Shown here one piece after another: positions 7,677 to 14,233 of a stretch of DNA of 36,598 nt (position 1 is its first letter; the number at the start of each line of letters is the position of its first letter). The stretch is taken from positions 1-36,598 of IMG/VR virus record IMGVR_UViG_3300017991_000234. The stretch is one strand, 5' to 3'. The stretch is from a virus. Below the pieces are notes generated by a model. The model was not told the origin of the DNA, did no database searches, and worked only from the letters and a program-made list of their open reading frames with translations. A program made the position numbers and the translations under genes.

Positions 7677-10001
7677 ATGACTTGGCAATTTAAAGAAGAG
7701 AGCGGGCAAACTTCTCAATCAAACGGAGATTGGCAGTTTAAACCAGAGGCGGAACCCTCATTTAGCCCTAAAAGAGCATTTGGCGGAGGTTTAAAAGAAG
7801 CAATTGTAGGAGGTTTAAGCTCTATTGAAAGTGCACTTGGTGGAGGAGAAGGAAGTATAATGGGAGCTAAAAAACAAGCTCAAAATTTAATTGATAAAGC
7901 TAAATATGAATCTAAAGATCAAGAATTAAGTGAACAAGGTCTTTCGGAAGAAGAAAGGCAACAACAAATGGGAAGATCACCTGAAGTTGCTCCTGAGGCA
8001 TCGGAATTCTTAAGCAAATCAATGCCTCAATTAGAGCCACAAACGCCAGCTGAAAGAATAATTCAAAAAGGATTTAAAACTGCTGGAGAGTTTGGTACAC
8101 TTGAAACTTTATTTCCAGGCGGTAGTTCTTTAATGAAGTTTCTAAAAACTCTAGGAACAGGAACTTTATTTGGAACAGGAGAACAAATAGCAGCAGAACA
8201 AGGCGAGGGTGCTGCTGGTCAAATAGCAACTGGAACATTATTTGCTTTATCACCATTTTTATTAAGAAAAGGTAAGGCTGGTGTTGAAAAAGCTATAAAA
8301 TATGGTAAAACGTTTTTAAAATCTGACAAAATTCCAGAAGGAATGCCAAAGTTTCTTACAGAATCAAAAACACCACAAGCTCTTGCTGATTTAGAATTAT
8401 CACAAAAAGATTTATTAAACAGAACAGCTAAAGTATCAGAAGAAAATCTGAGTAAATTTGAAGATATTGCTAATAAAGTATCTGAATCTAAATATGAAGG
8501 TGTTAAAGATTTTAATGCCTCAGAAATTGAAAATGAAATTGTGAAAAGTAATAAAAATGCGCTATTAGATACCATTAGCCCAGCAGCAGAAACTCAAAAA
8601 GAAAATTGGGAATCATTACAAAAATATGTGGAATCAAATTTTGATGCAGCCAAAGAGACTTATGGTAAATTATATGATATAGTAGAAACAGAAGCAAAAA
8701 ATATTCCAGTTCAACCAAAAAATACATTTGAAGTAGCTTCAAGTATATATGAAGATTTGTCTCAAAGTTTAATCAATGCTTCAGGAGAAAGTGGTGTTAA
8801 ATCAGCACTTACAGAAGTTGTTAGCTTGCTTAAGCCCATGGCAAGAGGAGAATTAGTAGAAATTCCAACAAGTAGACTCTTAGCTACTAAACGAAGCATA
8901 AATAGATTGTTAAAAAAATCTGATATTATTCCTGCTCCAGTAGATTTACTTAAACCAGTAGGTAAAGCTATTAAAAAAGACATAAGCGCAGCATTATCAG
9001 AAAAAACGAATTTAGGAACTGTATTTAACGCTGCCGAGAATCAATTTGCAGAAACACAGAATATTTTTAATAATGACGCAGTGAAAAAGCTAAGAAAAAC
9101 ACAGAGTGCAGAAGACATGATGAATGTATTTTCTAAACCAAGTAATTTAGAGAAGTTACAAGCAGCTATTGGGGAAGATAAAAAGGTTCAATCATTCTTA
9201 GATAGACTTGTAGTAGATAACATATCTTCAAAAGGTAAAGATTTAGCAAGAGAAATGAAAAACGAAACACAACAATTTTTAAATGCAGATTCGCGCAAAG
9301 TATTAGATAAAATATTAGACTATGGTGATTCATTAACAAGTAAAGGACAACAATCTGTAGCTAGAAGCAATATTCTAAAAGACATACAACAGTCTTTTGA
9401 TACAGGATCAAGGCCTGACTATACCTTAAAATTAATGAATAATAAAATTGGTCATAATCTTGTAAAAGATGTGCTTGGAAGATCTCCAAAAGGGAAAAAA
9501 ATGCTATCTAGTTTAAAAAGAATGGCATTAGAAGATATTATTAGTTCTACAATTGGTAAAAACAAACAAATAGATTTTGAAAAAGCTAAAGATATATTTA
9601 AAAATCCAGAAGTTGAAACATTAATAAAAGATACAGTAGGGGAAGAAGGTCTTAAATTTTTTAAAAATTTAGAGAATTACGGAAGTAACATGTCTAATAA
9701 TCTAATGAAGTTATCTGTAAAAAATCAATCTATGTTTAGTAAAATTCTAGAAAAGTATATGAATAGTAAAATGAAATATTTGTTCTATGTCGTTGCTCCT
9801 AAAACAGCAGTCGGTGCTGTAGTTGGTGAATTTGCATTAAAGAGAGCAAAAAGAGTTAATTTATATAAAATTCTAGAAAATAAACAAGCTAGATCAACTA
9901 TTAAGGAATTAGGTCAAAAAAACTTGACTCCAGAAAAAACTTCAAAATTATTTAAAGATTTATCTAAAATAGTGGGTTCAGTAGATATGAATGAAGAATA
10001 A
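7677..10001 (+). CDS. Large ejection / internal virion protein
   Basis: 774 residues, mostly helical, Lys/Glu/Ser-rich. The N-terminus repeats WQFK at about residues 3 and 18 and is polar to residue 130. A Gly-rich hydrophobic stretch around residues 155-195 (GTGTLFGTGEQIAAEQGEG, then GTLFALSPFLL) could insert in a membrane, and a second hydrophobic patch lies near 695-720 (KYLFYVVAPKTAVGAVVG). The rest is long coiled-coil-like sequence. No transglycosylase motif was found, so the usual P22 gp16 role (forming part of the trans-envelope conduit) is inferred from position. The stop abuts the - strand miniature gene with no gap. Confidence 0.64.
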   Translation: MTWQFKEESGQTSQSNGDWQFKPEAEPSFSPKRAFGGGLKEAIVGGLSSIESALGGGEGSIMGAKKQAQNLIDKAKYESKDQELSEQGLSEEERQQQMGRSPEVAPEASEFLSKSMPQLEPQTPAERIIQKGFKTAGEFGTLETLFPGGSSLMKFLKTLGTGTLFGTGEQIAAEQGEGAAGQIATGTLFALSPFLLRKGKAGVEKAIKYGKTFLKSDKIPEGMPKFLTESKTPQALADLELSQKDLLNRTAKVSEENLSKFEDIANKVSESKYEGVKDFNASEIENEIVKSNKNALLDTISPAAETQKENWESLQKYVESNFDAAKETYGKLYDIVETEAKNIPVQPKNTFEVASSIYEDLSQSLINASGESGVKSALTEVVSLLKPMARGELVEIPTSRLLATKRSINRLLKKSDIIPAPVDLLKPVGKAIKKDISAALSEKTNLGTVFNAAENQFAETQNIFNNDAVKKLRKTQSAEDMMNVFSKPSNLEKLQAAIGEDKKVQSFLDRLVVDNISSKGKDLAREMKNETQQFLNADSRKVLDKILDYGDSLTSKGQQSVARSNILKDIQQSFDTGSRPDYTLKLMNNKIGHNLVKDVLGRSPKGKKMLSSLKRMALEDIISSTIGKNKQIDFEKAKDIFKNPEVETLIKDTVGEEGLKFFKNLENYGSNMSNNLMKLSVKNQSMFSKILEKYMNSKMKYLFYVVAPKTAVGAVVGEFALKRAKRVNLYKILENKQARSTIKELGQKNLTPEKTSKLFKDLSKIVGSVDMNEE

Positions 10002-10058
10002 TTATTTCTCAAAATCAATCAATACTGCAAATAATAGACTAGCTATAAAATACCACAT
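10002..10058 (-). CDS. 18-residue hydrophobic peptide with a strong ribosome-binding site
   Basis: On the - strand, AAGGAGG is followed seven bases later by ATG, encoding MWYFIASLLFAVLIDFEK and TAA. It starts one base after the stop of the membrane coiled-coil gene and ends directly against the convergent ejection gene. Residues 2-15 form one short hydrophobic helix with a charged end. The Shine-Dalgarno match and tight packing argue that it is translated. A lysis-accessory or holin-modulating peptide is possible, but only the shape supports this. It could also be a coincidental reading frame. Confidence 0.5.
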   Translation of the reverse strand: MWYFIASLLFAVLIDFEK

Positions 10059-10059
10059 C

Positions 10060-10332
10060 CTACTTCCTCCTTTCTTCAATAATGCATAAACGAGAATGGA
10101 AGTCCTTAGTTTCCTGCATGTATTTTATATGGAAATCTTTCATTTCTTTATCAATTGATTTAACAGCTTCTATTAATTCTTTGCGTATTTCTTTAGTTTC
10201 TTCATTAAAGCTTCTGCGTAGTTCATTAGTTTCTGCATTAAGGCCTCTTCTATCTGCATTTGATTCAGATCTATTCCAAAAAAATAACCCTGCTAGTGTT
10301 GCTATTAAAATTAAAAATTGTGCCCATTCCAT
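10060..10332 (-). CDS. Small membrane protein with coiled-coil tail
   Basis: 90 residues. A single transmembrane helix spans residues 4-19 (AQFLILIATLAGLFFW), followed by a charged helix (SNADRRGLNAETNELRRS ... EERRK) with heptad spacing, so the tail would be cytoplasmic or periplasmic. Many P22-like phages carry such a protein near the ejection genes. It is sometimes placed in the lysis module as a holin- or spanin-like partner, but no diagnostic motif is present. AAGGG lies seven bases before the ATG. It is last but one in the - strand operon with the recombinase and the alphaCTD protein. Confidence 0.68.
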   Translation of the reverse strand: MEWAQFLILIATLAGLFFWNRSESNADRRGLNAETNELRRSFNEETKEIRKELIEAVKSIDKEMKDFHIKYMQETKDFHSRLCIIEERRK

Positions 10333-10359
10333 CTTATTACCCTTTCTTTTAATTATACT

Positions 10360-10407
10360 GTAACATTATTTACAATTAATTACACTATTTAAAATAATTA
10401 ATGTTAC
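10360..10407 (-). repeat. 9-bp inverted repeat between two - strand genes
   Basis: GTAACATTA (10360-10368) is perfectly repeated in inverse as TAATGTTAC (10399-10407), separated by 30 bp of almost pure A/T. It begins in the stop codon of the alphaCTD gene and ends about 28 bp before the membrane-protein start. There is no clear T-run for a terminator. It could be an operator half-site pair or an RNA structure controlling the downstream genes. Confidence 0.5.
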
Positions 10408-10826
10408 TATTCTTTTAGCAAAAAACCAAGTGATGCTAATTTATCTTTTATTTCATTTATTGATCTGATTCCCATATTTTTAATAGATCTAAGTTCATTT
10501 TCAGTTGTTTCTGTTAGACTTTTAAGATATTTAATACCAAACGCTTTTAAACAATTAGTAGTTCTTGAAGAAAGATTTAGCTCATCAATGGAAATTGTAC
10601 AATCTTCTATATTTTTAGGTTCATGTTTATGATCTTCTAATTCAGTATGTGACTCAATCCATTCATCAAACAAATCTTCTCTAATATAAATTTTTTTTCC
10701 AATTTTTCTAACGCATTTATAAAGGCCATTTTTTCTTCTTTTAGTTAAAAGAGATCTTATTTGTCCTAAACTAAATGGATATTTTTCATTATTAACAATA
10801 TCTTTTACATCTACATATTTTTTCAT
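10407..10826 (-). CDS. HTH protein fused to an RNA polymerase alpha C-terminal domain
   Basis: 139 residues. Residues 1-60 look like an excisionase/MerR-type winged helix (SLGQIRSLLTKRRKNGLYK, then KIGKKIYIREDLFDEWI). Residues 62-78 are a charged linker. Residues 79-139 are an alphaCTD: IDELNLSSRTTNCLKAFGI and LRSIKNMGIRSINEIKDKL. The Escherichia coli alphaCTD residues that touch UP-element DNA map with one constant offset: R265 to R88, N268 to N91, G296 to G119, K298 to R121, S299 to S122, E302 to E125. So the DNA-contact surface is kept. Likely a transcription regulator that mimics or supplements host alpha at phage promoters. Eight bases lie between it and the upstream HNH gene. Confidence 0.82.
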   Translation of the reverse strand: MKKYVDVKDIVNNEKYPFSLGQIRSLLTKRRKNGLYKCVRKIGKKIYIREDLFDEWIESHTELEDHKHEPKNIEDCTISIDELNLSSRTTNCLKAFGIKYLKSLTETTENELRSIKNMGIRSINEIKDKLASLGFLLKE

Positions 10827-10833
10827 GTTTTAC

Positions 10834-11070
10834 CTAATTAAAATTAAAAGTTAACTGATAAGGATTTGTATAAAAATAATGTCTAAATTTAGGAATATTT
10901 GCAATTCTATGATGTATTATAGCGTGACAAGAGGAGCATACGACTTCAAAGTTGCTAAATTGATTATTACTTCTATCTTGATCTATATGATGGACTAACA
11001 AACCATTTTGAGATCCACATCTTTCACATTTATGATGACATTGTCTATATATTTTTTGATTTTTATTCAT
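10834..11070 (-). CDS. Small HNH endonuclease-like protein
   Basis: 78 residues. C15-x2-C18, then LLVHHIDQDRSNNQFSNFEV and C45-x2-C48-H form the zinc-bound HNH/beta-beta-alpha metal core (HH at about 27-28, N36). The C-terminal 25 residues are aromatic. It overlaps the end of the serine recombinase gene by eight bases, so the two are co-translated. Such short HNH proteins act as homing nucleases, packaging nucleases or nickases. Which of these applies cannot be told. It shows no close similarity to the HNH protein at 256-726. Confidence 0.8.
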   Translation of the reverse strand: MNKNQKIYRQCHHKCERCGSQNGLLVHHIDQDRSNNQFSNFEVVCSSCHAIIHHRIANIPKFRHYFYTNPYQLTFNFN

Positions 11071-11629
11071 TTTCCTTTCTCTTTAGGTAATTATATATAG
11101 GTGTTCTAGATTTTATGTTTATAAGTCGTGATATAGCCACTATCGACATTCCCCTTGATAGATAGTCGTCTATAGCTCGTTTTTGCTCAGAATTCAAAAT
11201 AAATGGTCTTCCTAGCGATTTACCGTTTTTCTTCAATATAGTTAGCGCATCTTTAGTCCTTTCTGAGATTAAATCACGCTCAAACTCGGCAAATGATGAA
11301 ATCATGTGAAATATCATCTTACCAACAGCAGTTTGAGTATCAATCTGTTCGCTTAAAGAAACAAAACTTATTTCACGCTCCTTAAATTCTTCCATTAGTT
11401 CTTTTAAATGTTTTATCGATCTTCCAAGCCTATCTAATTTACAGACAACCAACGTATCGCCTTTTGTTAAAAACTTCAATAATTTAGCAAGTTTAGGTCT
11501 AACTTTTACACGAGTTGATATTTGTTCCTTATAAATATTACGTTCATCAATTCCATATTTAAGAAGAGCGTCTACTTGTTGATCTAACTTTTGTTCATCA
11601 GTTGAGACTCTTGCATATCCTATTATCAC
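11063..11629 (-). CDS. Serine recombinase, resolvase/invertase family
   Basis: 188 residues from a GTG start; the protein begins MIIGYARVSTDEQ. Ser9 is the predicted nucleophile next to Arg7. KLDRLGRS (64-71) and FAEFERDLISERT (113-125) are the other active-site arginine boxes of the small serine recombinases (Hin/Gin/Tn3-resolvase class). GRPFILNSEQKRAI and IVAISRLINIKSRTPIYNYL make the C-terminal helix-turn-helix. Length matches the family (180-200). It may resolve genome multimers or invert or exchange fibre segments. It is first in the - strand operon. No credible crossover pair was found near it. Confidence 0.9.
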   Translation of the reverse strand: MIIGYARVSTDEQKLDQQVDALLKYGIDERNIYKEQISTRVKVRPKLAKLLKFLTKGDTLVVCKLDRLGRSIKHLKELMEEFKEREISFVSLSEQIDTQTAVGKMIFHMISSFAEFERDLISERTKDALTILKKNGKSLGRPFILNSEQKRAIDDYLSRGMSIVAISRLINIKSRTPIYNYLKRKENE

Positions 11630-11874
11630 TGTTTTTTAACCTATTTATTGTAAATTAAAAGCATTTTATTAAAAACACCCTTTAAAAGCAAATTCTTTCC
11701 TTAATTAAAATAATTTATAGATATATCTGTTTTCAATGTCTTACAACGTCCGTTTAAAATCAGGGTGGGGTTAGGTCTTAATTTTATTAAAATTTTTTTT
11801 CGTATTTTATAAAAAAAGATTTTATGTTAAGTTCTTTTAAATTTTTTTTAAAACTTTACAAAGGAGATATTTTT
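11630..11874. promoter_or_regulatory. Divergent intergenic region, 245 bp
   Basis: Very A/T-rich except for a GGGTGGGG island at 11762-11769. It must hold the - strand promoter for the recombinase operon and the + strand promoter for the secreted miniprotein, but no clear -35/-10 pair could be fixed. A 10-bp palindrome (AGATATATCT, 11719-11728) is the only symmetric site noted and might be a recombinase or repressor site. No further gene seen. Confidence 0.45.
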
Positions 11875-12198
11875 ATGAGTAGTTTAACGCCTGTAGGGAA
11901 CCCCAATAATAATGTTGGTTTACAGAATTTAAATAATTTTGCACATAATTGGAGTCCTACTCTTAAAAGCATAGCTAAAAGAGCTATTATTGTTAGTATA
12001 CCTATTATTGCTACAGCAGTAGCTATTAATAATATTCCTACAGCTCAAGCAGCTGTCGCTGGAAATGATCAGTTGGTTGACTACGGAACTGCTACTTATG
12101 CATCTTGTGTAGCTGGTTGTATGGGAATGCCTATAGGTCCTTTTAGAGCAGCTTGTTTATTCGCTTGCTTACCTTTCCTAGCCCCTCATCTTCCTTAA
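11875..12198 (+). CDS. Predicted secreted miniprotein with twin CX3C motif
   Basis: 107 residues from ATG 11875, chosen because AAGGAG precedes it; the longer in-frame start at 11824 has no such site. Residues 1-30 are polar, residues 31-56 are basic then hydrophobic (KRAIIVSIPIIATAVAINNI), and an AQA signal-peptidase-like site ends at residue 59. The mature part would be about 48 residues with C78-x3-C82 and C94-x3-C98, 11 residues apart, the pattern of disulfide-linked helical hairpins. It ends hydrophobic, Pro-rich. No named family is recognised. It is a free-standing cargo gene in its own + strand unit between two - strand blocks. Export and effects on the host or on co-infecting phages are possible but unproven. 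Confidence 0.72.
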   Translation: MSSLTPVGNPNNNVGLQNLNNFAHNWSPTLKSIAKRAIIVSIPIIATAVAINNIPTAQAAVAGNDQLVDYGTATYASCVAGCMGMPIGPFRAACLFACLPFLAPHLP

Positions 12199-12222
12199 TT
12201 CACTATTTTCTTAACTTAAAAT

Positions 12223-12257
12223 CTTCCTTGGGATAACATATTGGTAACTCAAGGAAG
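12223..12257 (+). other. Hairpin overlapping the ribosome-binding site of the DUF2059-like gene
   Basis: CTTCCTTG (12223-12230) pairs perfectly with CAAGGAAG (12250-12257), extendable by a G-U and two A-U pairs. The right arm contains the GGAAGG used by the ATG at 12268. The structure may terminate the upstream transcript, or it may hide the start site of the next gene and so control it. Confidence 0.5.
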
Positions 12258-12267
12258 GTTAAATTTT

Positions 12268-12669
12268 ATGATAGACAAAAATAAAGAAAACGATATTAGA
12301 GAATTTATTAACGTATATGCTTTAGATAAAGATCAACTTGAAGAAGTAATTACACCTTTTGTAAATGCGGCTTTAGAAGGTAGAAAAAGCAATGATTCTC
12401 TTAATGAAATAAAAGATATTACTATTCAGCAAATATTAAAAAATGATTTTGTTACAAAATATATTCAGTCTTTTGACGATGAGTTTACTCATACTGAGAT
12501 TAAGTTTCTTCTTGATTTTTATAAATCAGATACAATGAAAAAATTCTTAAAAACTAAAAATCTTTTTATGCCTATGTTTCAAGAATTTAATTCGATCATA
12601 ATGGAAATTATAGATAAAAGAGAGAAGTCAAAAAAAATTATTAAAAACGCAGCAGATTTGCTAGTTTAG
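12268..12669 (+). CDS. DUF2059-like protein without signal peptide
   Basis: 133 residues from ATG 12268, nine bases after AAGGAAGG. An upstream in-frame TTG at 12241 is less likely. The half from about residue 70 (FDDEFTHTEIKFLLDFYKSD, then MKKFLKTKNLFMPMFQEF) matches the DUF2059 pattern, usually found in secreted proteins of Gram-negative bacteria. Here the N-terminus is charged with no export signal. It lies 69 bp after the twin-CX3C gene in the same direction, so the two may form one cargo unit of host-like origin. Biochemical role unknown. Confidence 0.6.
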   Translation: MIDKNKENDIREFINVYALDKDQLEEVITPFVNAALEGRKSNDSLNEIKDITIQQILKNDFVTKYIQSFDDEFTHTEIKFLLDFYKSDTMKKFLKTKNLFMPMFQEFNSIIMEIIDKREKSKKIIKNAADLLV

Positions 12670-12685
12670 ATATATTAAAAAGTAT

Positions 12686-12907
12686 TTAAAAATTCTTCAA
12701 ACATAAGGATGCTAGCTTTTTTTGAGTATTTAAATAGTTTTGTAAAAAACTGTTAAATACAAACTTGGCTACATCCTTTCCATCTTCTTTTATTATTTGT
12801 TCAAAATGTTCTTCCATAGAATCATGACAAGAACAAACAAATGTAAATGAACTTTCTTGTTTCTTCTTCTCATCATTTTTTTCATATTTGCTAAATTTTA
12901 TATCCAT
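12686..12907 (-). CDS. Small conserved-style phage protein
   Basis: 73 residues. The N-terminus is highly charged (KYEKNDEKKKQE), followed by FVCSCHDSMEEHFEQII and DVAKFVFNSFLQNYL. No transmembrane helix. The HDSMEEHFE segment looks like short phage proteins of unknown function. Its leader (GGGGGACAGTTT-ATG on the - strand) is part of a duplicated segment also found before the 13446-13802 gene. It is last in the small-gene cluster. Function unknown. Confidence 0.62.
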   Translation of the reverse strand: MDIKFSKYEKNDEKKKQESSFTFVCSCHDSMEEHFEQIIKEDGKDVAKFVFNSFLQNYLNTQKKLASLCLKNF

Positions 12908-12954
12908 AAACTGTCCCCCGTAACACTCATACTTTTATTCATCTTTCTTTAGAT
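12906..12954 (-). repeat. Copy 1 of a 49-bp duplicated translation-start segment
   Basis: Aligned without gaps to 13801-13849, 43 of 49 bases agree. It spans the 3' end of a small membrane gene (codons for KKDE and the stop), the gap, and the ribosome-binding site of the next gene. It shows that part of this - strand cluster arose by duplication. Confidence 0.8.
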
Positions 12955-13142
12955 TGCTTAATCTATCAGCTATTGATTCGAGCTGTTGGACAATATCCAT
13001 TAGATTAGCACTTAAAACATCTTCAATCTTATGTCCTACTAAAAGTACAGCCAATAAAGCAAGCGCGAGACTTCTTCAAATCTTGCATTGCTGCAACGAA
13101 GTCTATCTGAGTAGACGAATTCTGTTTAAGTAATGACTTCAT
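12935..13142 (-). pseudogene. Small membrane protein gene broken by a one-base frameshift
   Basis: From ATG 13142 (AAAGGA six bases upstream) the frame reads to TAA at 13029, giving 37 residues ending ACFIGCTFSRT. Shifting by one base near AAGTCTCGCGCT (about 13062-13073) opens a frame to TAA at 12935, with a hydrophobic helix LALLAVLLVG and an acidic coiled-coil-like tail IVQQLESIADRLSNLKKDE. The two parts together make a plausible protein of about 68 residues: soluble head, one membrane helix, helical tail. Ending KKDE-TAA is shared with the 13830-13919 peptide (KKEE-TAA). A true mutation, a sequencing error and recoding are all possible. Confidence 0.6.
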
Positions 13143-13446
13143 GTTTAGTCCTTTCATATAAAAGATTATACATATCTTCTTTAGTTAAATATTCATTTGT
13201 TATGTGTACGTTGTCTATCATTTGTTCTATTATCTCATAAACCCAGTCTTCATCTAAAACGTATCCAAATAAAATGTCCTCTTCGTTGACCTCAAGATAT
13301 ATTGCATAACATTCGTCGTAGTCTTCATCTTTCTCAGTTTCAAAAAATATGCGCGTAACATATTTTAAATTTATGTATTCATAGTATGCTGTTCTAACAA
13401 ATTTCATATTCTGAGTAGACTCCTTTTGTTTTACTGATATACTCAT
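13126..13446 (-). CDS. Small acidic protein, paralogous start with its upstream neighbour
   Basis: 106 residues, strongly acidic (FFETEKDEDYDECYAIYLE). It begins MSISVKQKESTQ, nearly the same as MSITVKQKASRW of the gene before it, so the first nine residues are a duplicated segment. The rest differs. The ATG overlaps the upstream stop (TAATG), and 17 bases overlap the next gene. No membrane helix and no recognised domain. An acidic DNA-mimic or inhibitor role would fit its composition but is not shown. Confidence 0.66.
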   Translation of the reverse strand: MSISVKQKESTQNMKFVRTAYYEYINLKYVTRIFFETEKDEDYDECYAIYLEVNEEDILFGYVLDEDWVYEIIEQMIDNVHITNEYLTKEDMYNLLYERTKHEVIT

Positions 13447-13802
13447 TATCCTTCCTTATTAGGTTTGTCAGGCAGTGACATCCAATGGGTAATAGTTCCG
13501 AGATTGCTAAAATGTATGTTGTCTTCCATTATATTAATTTCATCTTTAGTTATTGGATAATAGTTCCCATCTAACTTGTATGAAATAAATTCTATTGAGC
13601 AGATGTATTTTTTATCATACTCCTCTTCAAGCTGACTTATTTCTTCTGGCATATGTCTATAAAACAAACCAAAGCCAACCCCATGTATTGTATGATAAAC
13701 AAGAGCGGCTTTTAAACCATTTCTTTCTTTATCATCAATTATTGGCTGTTCTTCTAATATATTTATCCATCTAGATGCTTTCTGTTTTACTGTTATACTC
13801 AT
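13446..13802 (-). CDS. Small phage protein of unknown function
   Basis: 118 residues from ATG 13802. The longer in-frame start at 13823 lies in the duplicated leader and is less likely because GGTGGACAG precedes 13802 as in the sister copy. The sequence has GLKAALVYHTIHGVGFGLFY, a partly hydrophobic helix, and an Asp/Glu-rich second half (EEISQLEEEYDKKY). It ends TAATG into the next gene. Family not recognised. Its start MSITVKQKAS is shared with the downstream neighbour. Confidence 0.64.
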   Translation of the reverse strand: MSITVKQKASRWINILEEQPIIDDKERNGLKAALVYHTIHGVGFGLFYRHMPEEISQLEEEYDKKYICSIEFISYKLDGNYYPITKDEINIMEDNIHFSNLGTITHWMSLPDKPNKEG

Positions 13803-13849
13803 AAACTGTCCACCATAGCACACATACTTTTATTCTTCTTTTTTTAGAT
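13801..13849 (-). repeat. Copy 2 of a 49-bp duplicated translation-start segment
   Basis: Matches 12906-12954 at 43 of 49 positions, including the identical 13-base core CATACTTTTATTC. Here it joins the end of the 29-residue membrane peptide to the ribosome-binding site of the 13446-13802 gene. Confidence 0.8.
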
Positions 13850-13919
13850 GTATTGTTGTTCCAATACAAATAATGAATATCGTTATTACTATGATAATGA
13901 ATGCAATTATAATTATCAT
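13830..13919 (-). CDS. 29-residue single-span membrane peptide
   Basis: The ATG overlaps the stop of the ribbon-helix-helix gene (TAATG). The peptide is an Ile-rich helix (IIIIAFIIIVITIFIICIG) followed by TTIHLKKEE and TAA. It is certainly membrane-inserting if made. Its 3' end and downstream segment are duplicated at the end of the frameshifted membrane gene at 12935-13142, which supports it as a real gene family within the cluster. Possible lysis, superinfection-exclusion or toxin roles cannot be separated. Confidence 0.58.
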   Translation of the reverse strand: MIIIIAFIIIVITIFIICIGTTIHLKKEE

Positions 13920-14134
13920 TATATTTCACACTCACATGTTTTTTGATCACCATCACAATAATTACATTTGTCTGTAATAGTGTTATCCCATTCGACTCCA
14001 CGTTTGAGCATAAATTCTCGTAAAGCTTGATTAACTATGAAACCCATTGTTTTTCCATCTTCAATAGCAATAATTTTAAGAATTTGATGTTTTCTTGGAT
14101 TAAGTGTAAAAATAAATCTTTTATCTTTTGTCAT
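13919..14134 (-). CDS. Ribbon-helix-helix DNA-binding protein with a Cys-rich tail
   Basis: 71 residues. Residues 5-47 have the Arc/CopG/MetJ layout: a beta strand RFIFTLN, helix KHQILKIIAIEDG, turn, helix FIVNQALREFMLKRG. The tail has C57-x2-C60, C67 and C69 (CNYCDGDQKTCEC), possibly a metal site. Such dimeric proteins repress promoters and often control small accessory operons or toxin pairs. As first gene of the - strand cluster facing the fibre operon, it is placed to autoregulate through the 142-bp gap at 14135-14276. Confidence 0.74.
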   Translation of the reverse strand: MTKDKRFIFTLNPRKHQILKIIAIEDGKTMGFIVNQALREFMLKRGVEWDNTITDKCNYCDGDQKTCECEI

Positions 14135-14233
14135 AACTTTCTTTGTTTTTGATATCAGTATATCAAAATATCTTATTTTATGTAAACATTAGTTGAAAAA
14201 AATGATTAAATTTATTATTATATATTTAAAGCC

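Noticed and set aside
10082-10363. + strand frame of 93 codons opposite the membrane coiled-coil gene
   Set aside because: It mirrors the - strand gene, has no ribosome-binding site, and its composition is that of an antisense shadow. The - strand frame has a clean membrane helix, coiled coil and AAGGG start site.
13029-13142. Programmed frameshift in the small membrane gene
   Set aside because: The junction AAGTCTCGCGCT has no slippery heptamer, stop-linked +1 site or clear stimulatory stem, so mutation or sequence error is more likely.
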